Shown here: piece after piece, positions 1-9,740 of the stretch
Numbering within the stretch: the stretch's first letter is position 1
How the letters are laid out: every line of letters begins with the position of its first letter
DNA from: Glandiceps talaboti
Lineage: Eukaryota > Hemichordata > Enteropneusta > Spengelidae
DNA length: 21,000 nt
Direction of reading: 5' to 3'
NCBI RefSeq assembly: GCF_964340395.1
Contig: NC_135570.1
Span: 16,616,822 to 16,637,821 of the forward strand
Notes under the pieces: model-generated
Databases searched by the model: none
What the model saw: the letters and a program-made list of their open reading frames with translations, nothing else
What the model was told of the DNA's origin: nothing
Program-made: the position numbers and the translations under genes

Positions 1-261
1 ACATCCTAAAGAATTAAGGTTGTCCCAGTCTTTTAACTGATTTTCATCATTAAAAATATCTGCTATATATAAAATACCTTTCTTATATAAAAATGAAATG
101 AAAACTGACTTATTATTAATGAGAATTTCCAAATTGTTCCACAAAACCTGTTCTGAACACAGAGCGAACTAAAGGGGTTAACTTCACTCCAAAAAACAAA
201 CATTTCGTGGTAAAAATTTGACAACGTTGAAAATAATTTAACCCTGTAATTGCACCGGAAA

Positions 262-505
262 ACAAGCTTACCCCCAATTGGCTTTAAAAAGAAATTTGCA
301 AGTAACTTCCATTGATGTTTAATTTAAAGAATTTCTACTAACTTTGTCTAGGCCCTTCCAGATAAAACTGTGGATTGCTCTATTAATGGCTTTGATATCA
401 CCCATCTTGATATGAACAAATAAGTAAACTTTGGAATAATAAGAGTTTTCACAATAGATGTGGGCTTTACGAAAAAGGTCTTCCATTGGGCTGTAATCTG
501 TACTT
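262..505 (-). mobile_element. Decayed LINE (non-LTR retrotransposon) reverse-transcriptase fragment
   Basis: On the minus strand, one frame reads IVKTLIIPKFTYLF (about 452 to 411). After a frameshift near 400-407, the neighbouring frame reads INRAIHSFIWKGLDKVSR (387 to 334). It is followed by a stop and then a PIGGK stretch near 270-285. In order these match the end of the RT domain of L1-like non-LTR elements: the 'K-L-x-x-P-K-x-x-Y-L' segment, then 'IN-x-x-x-x-x-F-I-W-x-G' and 'K-V-x-R', then a 'GG' motif. The fragment is broken by the frameshift and a stop, so it is a dead copy. Neither the endonuclease nor the 3' tail is visible. It lies downstream of the Ly6-like exon on the same strand, probably in that gene's intron. 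The family assignment is from remembered motifs, not a search. Confidence 0.65.
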
Positions 506-821
506 GGAAATACTTAGCCAGCAGAGGTTTTTCTTTCAATCTTAATTCTGGACAGAAACAACATCCCCATGATAGCTAGGGGGGGGGGGGGGAGGGTGTG
601 GGACGGGGACATCCCTCCCACGGTAAGCACATTTTTGAAAATAAGGACATCATGTGTAGGAGGCCATTTAGTGGCATAAAATTTGAAAACCATACACATT
701 ATCGAAAGCCATAGAGTATTTGAAAACTGTCTTCAATACCCAAATTGTACTCTCAATACATTATTATACAACTGTATGGCTATATTACCTACACTTTAAC
801 TTATACAGAGATATTTTGGCA

Positions 822-1176
<355 letters not shown>

Positions 1177-1326
1177 TTGGTTCAAATCATGAGCCAAATA
1201 TTCCAGACCATCAGAATTGTCATGGCCTCCCATTTTGAACTCTCAATTTTTTTCATGCCCCCATTTCTCCCCAGGCCCCCGTTAATTCTTATTCCAGCCT
1301 TATGGTGAAGGCTAGTCATGACTCAC

Positions 1327-1551
1327 CCGGCATACTTCGTCTGTACCACACGTGGCTAAAATTACACCAATGGTAGAACTTGATACTTCAGAAGCTGGAT
1401 TGTAACACGAGTCTAATTCATCAAACGAAGTTGCTTTACATGACAGACATTCTAGTGCAAATGTCTGCGTTGCTAAGCACAAAAATAAACAACAGCAAAA
1501 TATCAACAACAGTACAATTCGTGTAACTTTCCCGTAAAATAACCATGTCAT
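1327..1551 (-). CDS. Ly6/uPAR (LU) domain protein, first coding exon
   Basis: This exon encodes 75 residues in an open frame from the ATG at 1549-1551 to a consensus donor (CCGG|GTGAGT, intron starting at 1326), ending in phase 0. Residues 11-27 are strongly hydrophobic and form a signal peptide, with likely cleavage after TFA (residue 32). The mature part starts LECLSC, the usual opening of Ly6/uPAR three-finger domains. Cysteines at 35, 38, 49, 68 and 74 match the first half of the LU pattern (C-x2-C ... C ... C-x5-C). Known LU proteins are secreted or GPI-anchored ligands, receptors or channel modulators at the cell surface. The second half of the domain, including the usual CC...CN ending, must be on a further exon at lower coordinates or outside the window; I could not find it. 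An upstream in-frame TGA inside the adjoining repeat fixes the start. The specific subfamily cannot be told. Confidence 0.8.
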
Positions 1552-1646
1552 ATCATATCATATCATATCATGTGAAGTCATATCATATATCATATCATAT
1601 CATATCATATCATATCATATCATATCATATCATATCATATCATATC
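1552..1646. repeat. (TATGA/TCATA)n pentanucleotide repeat abutting the Ly6-like start codon
   Basis: Imperfect pentanucleotide repeat, interrupted near 1571-1590. On the minus strand it reads (ATATG)n and runs directly into the start codon at 1549-1551. If transcribed as 5' UTR, it would contribute upstream ATGs in all three frames, because five is not a multiple of three. Confidence 0.93.
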
Positions 1647-1763
1647 GTTTCATTAACAATTTCTCTAGTAAATGAGTAAAACAATGGATTGACACCTAAG
1701 TGGGTTTTTTCCAATAAATTTGAATTGAATAGAACCGTAAATGTCTCTCCCCACTTCATTTGG

Positions 1764-1771
1764 TGACGTCA
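1764..1771. promoter_or_regulatory. Perfect CRE palindrome (TGACGTCA)
   Basis: The full 8-bp cAMP-response element consensus, bound by CREB/ATF bZIP factors. It lies 213 bp upstream of the Ly6-like ATG on the minus strand, in a plausible promoter position, with an AT-rich segment next to it. Function is inferred. An 8-bp match occurs by chance about once per 65 kb. Confidence 0.45.
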
Positions 1772-1980
1772 CTATCATTATAATATTAATTCACACGATA
1801 TTTCTGCCACTTTTTTTCACATGCATACATCAGATTCTCAATAGTAGAAACAGTAACAAACAAATTGTTACACACAGACACACATATACATACGTACTGT
1901 TACACTTTCTAATACCGTGAAACATGCAAACAAACACTGTGCATTGTCATCTGATAAAGCTATTATGGATGAATGGCTGG

Positions 1981-2026
1981 ATACATACATACATACATAC
2001 ATACATACATACATACATACATACAT
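1981..2026. repeat. (ATAC)n tetranucleotide microsatellite
   Basis: About 11 uninterrupted copies. Confidence 0.97.
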
Positions 2027-2079
2027 AGAAATGCATATGGAACTTGTAAGTCATTCCGTATATAAATAGATGTAAAATC

Positions 2080-2119
2080 CAACGTTTCGAATAAATATTC
2101 TTTATAAAGGTATTTATCG
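2080..2119 (-). repeat. Short AT-rich foldback next to CGAAACGTTGG
   Basis: 2088-2119 forms a nearly perfect 32-nt hairpin (ATAAATA ... TATTTAT around the palindrome CTTTATAAAG). On the minus strand it is followed by CGAAACGTTGG. This resembles the stem-loop plus GAAAC layout of hammerhead-type repeat ends, but the CUGANGA core is absent (CTGAAGC instead). It is probably a piece of a dispersed repeat; the family is not identified. Confidence 0.4.
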
Positions 2120-2363
2120 GCAAGCTTCAGACATATTAGGTAAACACCTGAATATATCCGAATGTTATGGAACAGAACGACAACCGCACGTGATTAATGT
2201 GTTTTTTTATCGTATCAGTGGTAGACTTGCTTTCGATGGTGCTGATAAGTCTTCTCCTTATGTATATCACAATACCAAACTAAGTTTGCTTATAGCTACA
2301 CTTAGCCACAACACATAGTTTGATATAACTTACACAAATACATACACACCCAATAAATTATAC

Positions 2364-2365
<2 letters not shown>

Positions 2366-2460
<95 letters not shown>

Positions 2461-2483
2461 TATATATATATATATATATATAT
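2366..2483. repeat. (TA)n microsatellite, about 118 bp
   Basis: TA dinucleotides with one ATTA interruption near 2456. The hammerhead motif lies immediately beside it on the right. Confidence 0.97.
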
Positions 2484-2516
2484 GTTGAGGGTAGAAGAAA
2501 ATCAAGTCGGGTTTTT

Positions 2517-2562
2517 CGTCTCTACAAGCCTGTTTCGTGAGTAAATCACTCGTCAGGAGATG
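2517..2562 (-). ncRNA. Hammerhead ribozyme motif, minimal type I, short helix III
   Basis: On the minus strand every core element is present in order. The CUGANGA box is CTGACGA (2556-2550). Helix II is GTGA/TCAC (2549-2546 with 2540-2537) with a 5-nt loop. The GAAA box is at 2536-2533. Helix III is a CA/TG stem (2532-2531 with 2526-2525), closed by GGCT and capped at its base by the A15.1-U16.1 pair (2533/2524). The cleavage dinucleotide is UA (2524-2523), and helix I is TCTC/GAGA (2560-2557 with 2522-2519). Predicted cleavage lies between 2523 and 2522. Hammerheads with such a tiny helix III are known from Penelope-like elements and animal retrozymes, where helix III is often unstable in single copies and dimers are more active. 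No reverse transcriptase or second copy is visible here. All pairings were checked by eye; activity is untested. Confidence 0.75.
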
Positions 2563-2578
2563 TTGACATCAACATCTC
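2557..2578. repeat. 22-bp inverted repeat overlapping hammerhead helix I
   Basis: Arms GAGATGTTGA and TCAACATCTC match perfectly around a central CA. The right-hand strand of helix I (2557-2560) is part of this palindrome, so the two folds compete. Confidence 0.9.
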
Positions 2579-3030
2579 ATATGATGGCTGAAGAACTTTT
2601 CTTACTGGTCACATCCTGTGTGTTTAATTAATTTGGTTAAAGGGTTATGTCTCAATCCAGATCATCACATTAATGGTTTATTTTGTCAGTGGCGCCATAA
2701 CGATTAATTTCATAGCACCATCATTCTTTTGTTATGAACCACTTCAGTATTTCTTATTTCGGCAATTTCGTCTTTTAGTTCAAAAACATATTACATTCAC
2801 TTCTAAACAAAAAGTTTTAACCCTGGCTCTTATCGGTTGACTGACAAGAAAACTAGGCATTGTCATATTGTGGTGGCTATTCTTGAGTGGACGTGTGTTC
2901 TACTCGGTAGTAGATCGAGTGACTTTGAATGTAGTGTACAGTGAGTGGACATTCACTACAAAATTTGGTATAAAGAGAAGTTAGAAGATAGCACACTGGT
3001 GTAAATCCGATACTGGTGGAAGTAGCAACC
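2579..3030. other. Non-coding stretch, no recognised feature
   Basis: Unique-looking sequence between the hammerhead motif and the cluster at 3031. No coding exon, RNA gene or repeat was recognised. It may include the unrecognised body of the element that carried the hammerhead. Confidence 0.5.
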
Positions 3031-3166
3031 CCTCCACCGGACAACTGTTTCTATAATACACCTCCAACGGGCAACCGTTTAGAACTCCGTATACACCTCC
3101 ACGGGACAACTGTTTCTACACCTCCACCGGACAACTGTTTCTAGACCTCCACCGGACAACTGTTTT
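3031..3166. repeat. Five imperfect copies of a CCTCCACCGGACAACTGTTT unit
   Basis: Copies start at about 3031, 3061, 3096, 3121 and 3146. Spacing is uneven (25-35 bp), and one copy reads CAACCG instead of CAACTG. CAACTG/CAACCG fits the YAACNG consensus for MYB proteins; binding is speculation. Confidence 0.85.
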
Positions 3167-3321
3167 TTACAAATCGTTAATCATATTCCTCAGTAAGTGG
3201 GCCTTTAACTATAATAAAATTGATATATGTGATACCACGAATTTCAAACTACCGTTCATTGACTCTCTTTGATACAGACACAAATAATGCTTCACTCTTA
3301 TAGCAAGGTCGCAATTTATTG

Positions 3322-3451
3322 TTACATTTTGTTTAAATGAAATAAACTATGTATTACAACAAGACGCAGACACGCGGCACCAATGTGTTGACGTCTGTAT
3401 TTTATGTCTGTATGGTGGCACTTCAGTTCATTTCATTTAGACAAAATGTGG
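3322..3451. repeat. Foldback with 27-bp arms
   Basis: Arms 3322-3348 and 3425-3451 are inverted copies with 4 mismatches, separated by a 76-bp loop. The flanking sequence shows no convincing target-site duplication. Confidence 0.6.
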
Positions 3452-3890
3452 TAAGGAACTGTATTCATTTAATCTTCTGTAGCACCATGTGTAGATTCTT
3501 ATCAGTTTCTGTGTGATTATATCAAACAGAGCAGCTCAACGGTATTTTGATATCTGCTGTAAGAAGAAGTTTTTCCGCACCTTCAACGCCAGTTTTAATT
3601 GCCCACCACTGATAAAGAGAAGTTGTAATAAAAGGATAACATTTTATGACTTACACGTTGATAAGAAAAGTACCAGTACTAGCAGTCCTATCGTCTCCAT
3701 GGTGATTATATCCAAACCTAATGAAAGATACAATAAAGAGTAAATCTACGTAAATTATTTAAAGTTTGTCACAAGGAATGAAAATTGATCTTTATTTTGA
3801 ACTCTTAATAATACAACAACTTTAGTACGATTGTGTTGGTATGTATGTGAAGTGATATTTAGATAATTAAGTAAAGACGTAAGTTGGCCA
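3452..3890. other. Non-coding stretch, no recognised feature
   Basis: AT-rich sequence. The one modest open frame (about 76 codons near 3513-3743) shows no domain, start-site context or splice support. Confidence 0.5.
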
Positions 3891-3970
3891 CGTCACATCC
3901 GATCTGTGTATGCGTTACATCCGGTTTGTGTATGCGTCACGTCCGATCAGTACTTCGTGACGCCCGGTTC
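3891..3970. repeat. Short degenerate tandem repeat, about 22-bp unit, 3-4 copies
   Basis: Units begin CGTCACATCC, CGTTACATCC, CGTCACGTCC and CGTGACGCCC at 3891, 3913, 3935 and about 3957. The first two are close copies; the later ones diverge. Each has a CGTCA-like core and is CpG-rich against an AT-rich background. Confidence 0.7.
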
Positions 3971-4147
3971 GTTGCTTCTCGAAATATTGAAATATCACTA
4001 TACATAAACAGATTTATTGTTGATGTTTACTTGTGATTAAAAATGATTACTTGTGTTTACCAAGTTTGTTTACAAAACACTTCCTGTACGTTAATTATAT
4101 ACTTTTTACGTGGTTCTTTATTGTGTGAATTTATTAAGTTACAAACA

Positions 4148-4229
4148 TCAAATAGGGAAACTTAGCAAAGTTATTAATACATTAAATCTCAAATAGGGGA
4201 ACTTATCAAAGTTATTAATACATTAAATC
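4148..4229. repeat. Tandem duplication of 41 bp
   Basis: 4148-4188 and 4189-4229 are identical except for two substitutions. A simple local duplication. Confidence 0.95.
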
Positions 4230-4653
4230 TGAAATCAAGACATGTTTGTCATCCATATGGCCTATAAATATCGCCATTGTAAGTAATTTTGTTATATAAA
4301 TTTTATAAACAAGTCCTAGAGGTGAGCTGTAGTGTTCTACACATTTTACAATCTGAGTTCATATTTTGACTTTGACACACCATATTTAGATACATGATAC
4401 AGCCATGATTGTCAATAGCCGTTGACATTGGAAAATACATTAAATTTTTGTCATGATTTCCCACGAGATTGAAAATTCCCCATTTTAATTAATTCCGGTA
4501 TTACTGATATGAGATATTTTCATATTTACTCACGTCACGAAATACACGTATGGTCTTAAAATATAATCGCATAGTTAAAGAGAAGGTTATTGTTGTTATT
4601 TTTACGATTGCATTTCATTTACTATATTCATCTCAGTAGTGTTTAAGCATTGA
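4230..4653. other. Non-coding AT-rich stretch, nothing recognised
   Basis: No coding exon, RNA gene, inverted repeat or mobile-element end was recognised between the 41-bp duplication and the 25-bp minisatellite. Confidence 0.5.
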
Positions 4654-5552
4654 CCTTACACGTAGGGTGTATAGTTTACCTTACACGTAGGGTGTATAGT
4701 TTACCTTACACGTAGGGTGTATAGTTTACCTTACACGTAGGGTGTATAGTTTACCTTACACGTAGGGTGTATAGTTTACCTTACACGTAGGGTGTGTAGT
4801 TTACCTTACACGTAGGGTGTGTAGTTTACCTTACACGTAGGGTGTGTAGTTTACCTTACACGTAGGGTGTGTAGTTTACCTTACACGTAGGGTGTGTAGT
4901 TTACCTTACACGTAGGGTGTGTAGTTTACCTTACACGTAGGGTGTGTAGTTTACCTTACACGTAGGGTGTATAGTTTACCTTACACGTAGGGTGTATAGT
5001 TTACCTTACACGTAGGGTGTATAGTTTACCTTACACGTAGGGTGTATAGTTTACCTTACACGTAGGGTGTATAGTTTGCCTTACACGTAGGGTGTATAGT
5101 TTGCCTTACACGTAGGGTGTATAGTTTACCTTACACGTAGGGTGTATAGTTTACCTTACACGTAGGGTGTATAGTTTACCTTACACGTAGGGTGTATAGT
5201 TTACCTTACACGTAGGGTGAATAGTTTACCTTACACGTAGGGTGTATAGTTTACCTTACACGTAGGGTGTATAGTTTACCTTACACGTAGGGTGTATAGT
5301 TTACCTTACACGTAGGGTGTATAGTTTACCTTACACGTAGGGTGTATAGTTTACCTTACACGTAGGATGTATAGTTTACCTTACACGTAGGGTGTATAGT
5401 TTACCTTACACGTAGGGTGTATAGTTTACCTTACACGTAGGGTGTATAGTTTACCTACACGTAGGGTGTATAGTTTACCTTACACGTAGGGTGTATAGTT
5501 TACCTTACACGTAGGGTGTGTAGTTTACCTTACACGTAGGGTGTATAGTTTA
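4654..5552. repeat. 25-bp minisatellite, 36 copies
   Basis: Each unit contains TTACACGTAGGGTGTATAG. The array is 899 bp: 36 units, one of them with a 1-bp deletion near 5455. Variants cluster. Seven consecutive units near 4795-4950 carry GTGTGTAG in place of GTGTATAG, two adjacent units near 5080-5105 carry TTTGCC, and single units differ near 5219 and 5367. Such clustering indicates local unit duplication. Within each unit TACAC and GTGTA can pair as a 5-bp stem around GTAGG. It is not the telomere repeat. Confidence 0.98.
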
Positions 5553-5748
5553 CGTGTATACTAGTTCGAAATCGTGTAATGTAAAGACATGAACTAGGTC
5601 ACAGCATACTCTCTTACGTGTCAAATAAACAACATTTGTCTATCCAACTTGATATAGTATTACTGATCATATATATATGACTGTCAAAAAGATCAACAAA
5701 GTAATAACAAAAAAAAAGGGTTCAACGTACTCTGCAAATGTGTCTCTG

Positions 5749-5836
5749 ATGCCGAGTACAGATCATACTTTGAATATGACCATACCATTGCTATGCCGAG
5801 TACAGATCATACTTTGAATATGACCATACCATTGCT
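5749..5836. repeat. Perfect tandem duplication of 44 bp
   Basis: 5749-5792 and 5793-5836 are identical. No divergence is seen, so the event is recent or the assembly duplicated the segment. Confidence 0.97.
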
Positions 5837-6050
5837 ATTGATTTGAAAGTACAATACACGTACTAATATTTACATACAGTCCTCACTGACATTTTACACA
5901 TTTTACTGTATCTGTTTGACCGATTATTATCAGAAGTAAGCGCTAAATGATTCACAGTACTACTTGATACTCTTTATAAAATCTTTCGGTGAAAAAAATC
6001 GACAATAAATCACGTGACATGTAACTATGCTTAAAAATGATAGACAAAGA

Positions 6051-6246
6051 CATACATACATACATACATACATACATACATACATACATACATACATACA
6101 TACGTACGTACGTACGTACGTACGTACGTATGTATGTATGTATGTATGTATGTATGTATGTATGTATGTATGTATGTACGTATGTATGTACGTATGTACG
6201 TACGTACGTACGTACGTACGTACGTACGTACATACGTACATACATA
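6051..6246. repeat. Palindromic compound microsatellite (TACA)n(TACG)n(TATG)n
   Basis: CATA repeats (6051-6100) give way to seven CG-containing TACG units (6103-6128), then TATG repeats to 6176. About 70 bp of mixed TACG/TATG/TACA follow. The stretch 6053-6178 is a perfect 126-bp palindrome centred at 6115/6116. Long open frames here on both strands are low-complexity artefacts. Confidence 0.97.
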
Positions 6247-8054
6247 AGTACATATATAAGTACATACGGTGATGGATCAACTCGCCCCAACTCTTTACAA
6301 TATAATTTACCTGTGCATATATGAAAATCGAAGCTAGTAGTACTGAGTTTGGAGTGCCTATGGTCTCCTATTCCACTTATACCAGACTTATACGTATACC
6401 GTACGTACTACCTACACATTTCAGTACGTTAACCAGCTGCGTTAACTTGGGAGAGGAGACACGTCACGTCTCCAAAACCTGTACGCAGAAGTCGTAAGCG
6501 TGTCAGTCACTAATATTCTCCCTGGTTATTATCATTATTAGTAGGGTTGTAAACATCAAGCCCTAATGTGAAAAGTGATATTCCACGACTGAGGAAAGTT
6601 AATGGACACCTTTGCCTATTTGTGCTAGTATAAGGGCTAGATCTAGCAACCAGCCAAAAATCACATCTATGCGCGACCACCACTTTCTGCTACGAATGCT
6701 ACATTTGCTACGCTTCGACTGGCCACGTACGTAAAATCATGTAAATTTCGAGTCCATGTATCGTTTAGATTTATAAAAGTTTACTAGTGTTGTTGGGACG
6801 AGTTGAATTTTTTAGTTTGCATACATCTATAGATACATAGAGTATGTATGATAGGATAGAACAGCAAGATAGACAATTCCATTTTGTTGTCAAGGTAACA
6901 ATGTCAACGCCATAACCACAGTTATAACCTATGCGATTTGCTCATTGCGCTCGTAACAATAAAACATTGAATATCAGAAACAAATATTTCACCCACCTGT
7001 CCAAATCCAATTTAATAGATTATAGGACCGTCGAACTCGTCGTCAGCACTAAGAGATTTGGAATACACTATATGTACTTAGTACGGGAGTCGTTTTTGCT
7101 TTTCATTCAATACACTCCAGTCATTTGGATGTAACCTATTTAGTCGCTCTATTCTGGACGTATCCATTAGGTAAACAGGTAAAGAATTTAAATGGAATAA
7201 TATCACTAATATATCGTCCATGACGTCTATCGCTAATTTCAAGCAACTTAGGGGGCAAATCCACACAAACCTTGACAAAAAATATATTGACCTTGATTTT
7301 ATAGGCATATTGGTTGTCACGGCAACAGGGACGCTGTGTTGCGTACACACAAATACACTCTATCATTTGAATACGAAGCAATTAGAGTTCAGTGGCAGAT
7401 ATGACCCTTTTTATGAATAGGAGACTAGCAGCGATTGTACTGCAGTAGAAATGTCCCCCGGCGACCTTTTAAACATGACATGGTTAACAGAATATGGCTT
7501 ACTGGAATATTATGGATTGAATTATTTTCTACCGACATAAATGTACACTCACTGTCGCAGTTTTCGGACAGGGTCATGTTATTCTACGATTACTTTTGGA
7601 TAAATACTGCTAAAAAATAAAACTTATCATTCCTGCTTAGACATTTTCCTCAGGGTCTTTTCCAACAGTTTTTAAAGTCAGAAATAACTGAGTGGATTAT
7701 GTAGTCCCTCAATGTATAACCCTATATCGATGAGTTGGTAATTGGACGACAATATTGGCAATCGGACACGAACTTCCACGCTGATTTACGTATTTCTCGC
7801 GTAAATCATGAATTTCGCCACTCCATACAAACTTTTTTTTTTTTTTTTTTTTTTTTTACATGAATGGCGGTTTACCCTGGCATTGAGCCCATTTACATCA
7901 TTTAACAATAAGTTGTTGACCCTATCCTTTGGAACGCCGTGGTATTCACGAACGTTACTAGTACTGTTATCGATACGAACTCTTGTTGCTAAAACATAAA
8001 ACCACCCCCTTTATACCGTATTATAATTCCATTGTGGTACATTTAGAGTGCTAC

Positions 8055-8057
<3 letters not shown>
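6247..8057. other. Intergenic or intronic stretch without a recognised gene
   Basis: About 1.8 kb. Open frames up to about 90 codons near 7078-7420 overlap one another on both strands and show no domain, signal peptide or matched splice sites. A 25-T homopolymer lies at 7833-7857. A perfect TGACCTTGA, the reverse of the ERR/NR5A half-site TCAAGGTCA, is at 7288-7296. Nothing else is recognised. Confidence 0.5.

Positions 8058-8142
<85 letters not shown>
8058..8142. repeat. (GA)n microsatellite
   Basis: About 42 uninterrupted GA copies. A 4-nt-loop hairpin (ACACGTGTG/CACACGTGT, about 8167-8188) follows it and leads into the GT tract. Confidence 0.97.
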
Positions 8143-8145
<3 letters not shown>

Positions 8146-8181
8146 TTTGTGAGTTTGCATGTGTGTACACGTGTGTGAACA

Positions 8182-8184
<3 letters not shown>

Positions 8185-8240
<56 letters not shown>
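8185..8240. repeat. (GT)n microsatellite
   Basis: 28 uninterrupted GT copies. Alternating purine-pyrimidine of this length can adopt Z-DNA. Confidence 0.97.
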
Positions 8241-8246
<6 letters not shown>

Positions 8247-8428
8247 ATGTGTTTGTGGGAAATAAACTTATTTATATGTAATGGTGTCAAATATTTAAAT
8301 GAGCGATATATTCAATAAAGTTAGGGGAACCAAAGTAAATACAGTCAATGACATACATATTTTGATATCAGCATAAATTTAGTTGTGTTGAATTATGGAC
8401 GATTTGAATGCATTATCAATGCCAATGT

Positions 8429-8452
8429 CATCTAGATACGTGTATCTAGATG
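8429..8452. repeat. 24-bp palindrome CATCTAGATAC-GT-GTATCTAGATG
   Basis: Perfect 11-bp arms around a central GT. It is followed directly by a second small inverted repeat (CATGC-TT-GCATG, 8453-8464). No surrounding element is recognised. Confidence 0.9.
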
Positions 8453-8528
8453 CATGCTTGCATGTTCACTCCAAAACATTCACATAATTATATCAATATT
8501 CGCCATGCATATCTATGTTGACATCATT

Positions 8529-8828
<300 letters not shown>

Positions 8829-9557
8829 TTGTGTTGCTATTCACTCTAGATCTAGCCCTCCTGTGTCTCCTTTTCTTTCCGTTCTTCCCTTTATCCAGAG
8901 TTGTACTTCTGTCTGTGTATTGCGTCAAAATTATATTGTACACCTATATGTAGAAGTCTAGCTCGGGGCCTTCAAGGTGTACCAACCTCTAAATGTGTCT
9001 GTAGTACAGATGACGTTTTGCCGATGTCGTCCACAGTATCCCTAGCAGATCATGTAGTCCGAGTATTTGATGGTCGGTGGTGTGTTAGTATAGGTGTTTT
9101 GACCTAGTTCAAGGTGACAACACACCCTTTTAGTATATACAACCCTGGCACTTTCAAACGATACAAATGCCGTGGTCGCCGTTTTGATGTCAATCTGTCT
9201 GACTTTGTTCACATAGCTACTATTGTTAACAGACGGGGCTTTCTGCTTAGTCTCTACCGATAGCTATTTTAGTTCATGAGCCAGACCCCCCCCCCCCAAA
9301 AAAAAAAAATAAAATAAAAATAGTATATCGGTACCATGGGGAGTGGGTGGGTTTTGGCAAATTCCACCACACATTTTCTGAAAGCTCAGAACGTGAAGTT
9401 TATGAAAATTACGGGTAGCCATCTGAGAAATGTAGCTAAATGGGTTTGCGTAACACATTTTAAGAAACATCAATATCGCGATAAACTTTGATATTCCTGC
9501 TACTAGGTAAGGTATCGACACAAATTAAAATAAATAAACTATTCCTATGTTTTGAAT
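8829..9557. other. Non-coding stretch with a C-run/A-run junction
   Basis: No exon was recognised. At about 9286-9309 a poly-C run joins a poly-A run. The 85-codon minus-strand frame over 9264-9521 has a hydrophobic start but also translates the homopolymer, and shows no domain. Confidence 0.5.
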
Positions 9558-9740
9558 CATTGGCTATCCTGACATTTCATTGGCTATCCTGACATTTCAT
9601 TGGCTATCCTGACATTTCATTGGCTATCCTGGCATTTCATTGGCTATCCTGACATTTCATTGGCTATCCTGACATTTCATTGGCTATCCTGGCATTTCAT
9701 TGGCTATCCTGACATTTCATTGGCTATCCTGACATTTCAT
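9558..9740. repeat. 20-bp tandem repeat, nine copies, carrying an inverted CCAAT box
   Basis: The unit is CATTGGCTATCCTGACATTT. Nine copies plus a 3-bp partial, with only A/G changes (GACATT or GGCATT in two units). Each contains ATTGGCT, the reverse of the CCAAT-box core AGCCAAT, at a 20-bp spacing of about two helical turns. Confidence 0.97.

Noticed and set aside
2080-2145. Second hammerhead at the ATAAATA hairpin with CGAAACGTTGG
   Set aside because: The CUGANGA core is missing (CTGAAGC) and no helix III with a UH cleavage site can be drawn.
5952-6324. Open frames of 81-112 codons on both strands reading Tyr-Val/His/Ile repeats
   Set aside because: They are translations of the TACA/TACG/TATG microsatellite.
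7078-7420. Three overlapping frames of 66-90 codons
   Set aside because: They shadow each other on both strands and none resembles a known protein segment or has splice support.
7806-7866. CATGAAT on both sides of a 25-T run, as if a retroposon target duplication
   Set aside because: The poly-T is on the wrong side for a tailed insertion and the 46-bp interior shows no SINE features; a 7-bp match is likely chance.
7983-8318. Open frames with Arg-Glu, Cys-Val, Thr-His and Ser-Leu repeats
   Set aside because: They translate the (GA)n and (GT)n tracts; no unique domain.
9264-9521. 85-codon minus-strand frame with a hydrophobic start
   Set aside because: It includes a translated poly-A/poly-C junction, lacks a domain, and has no convincing splice donor.
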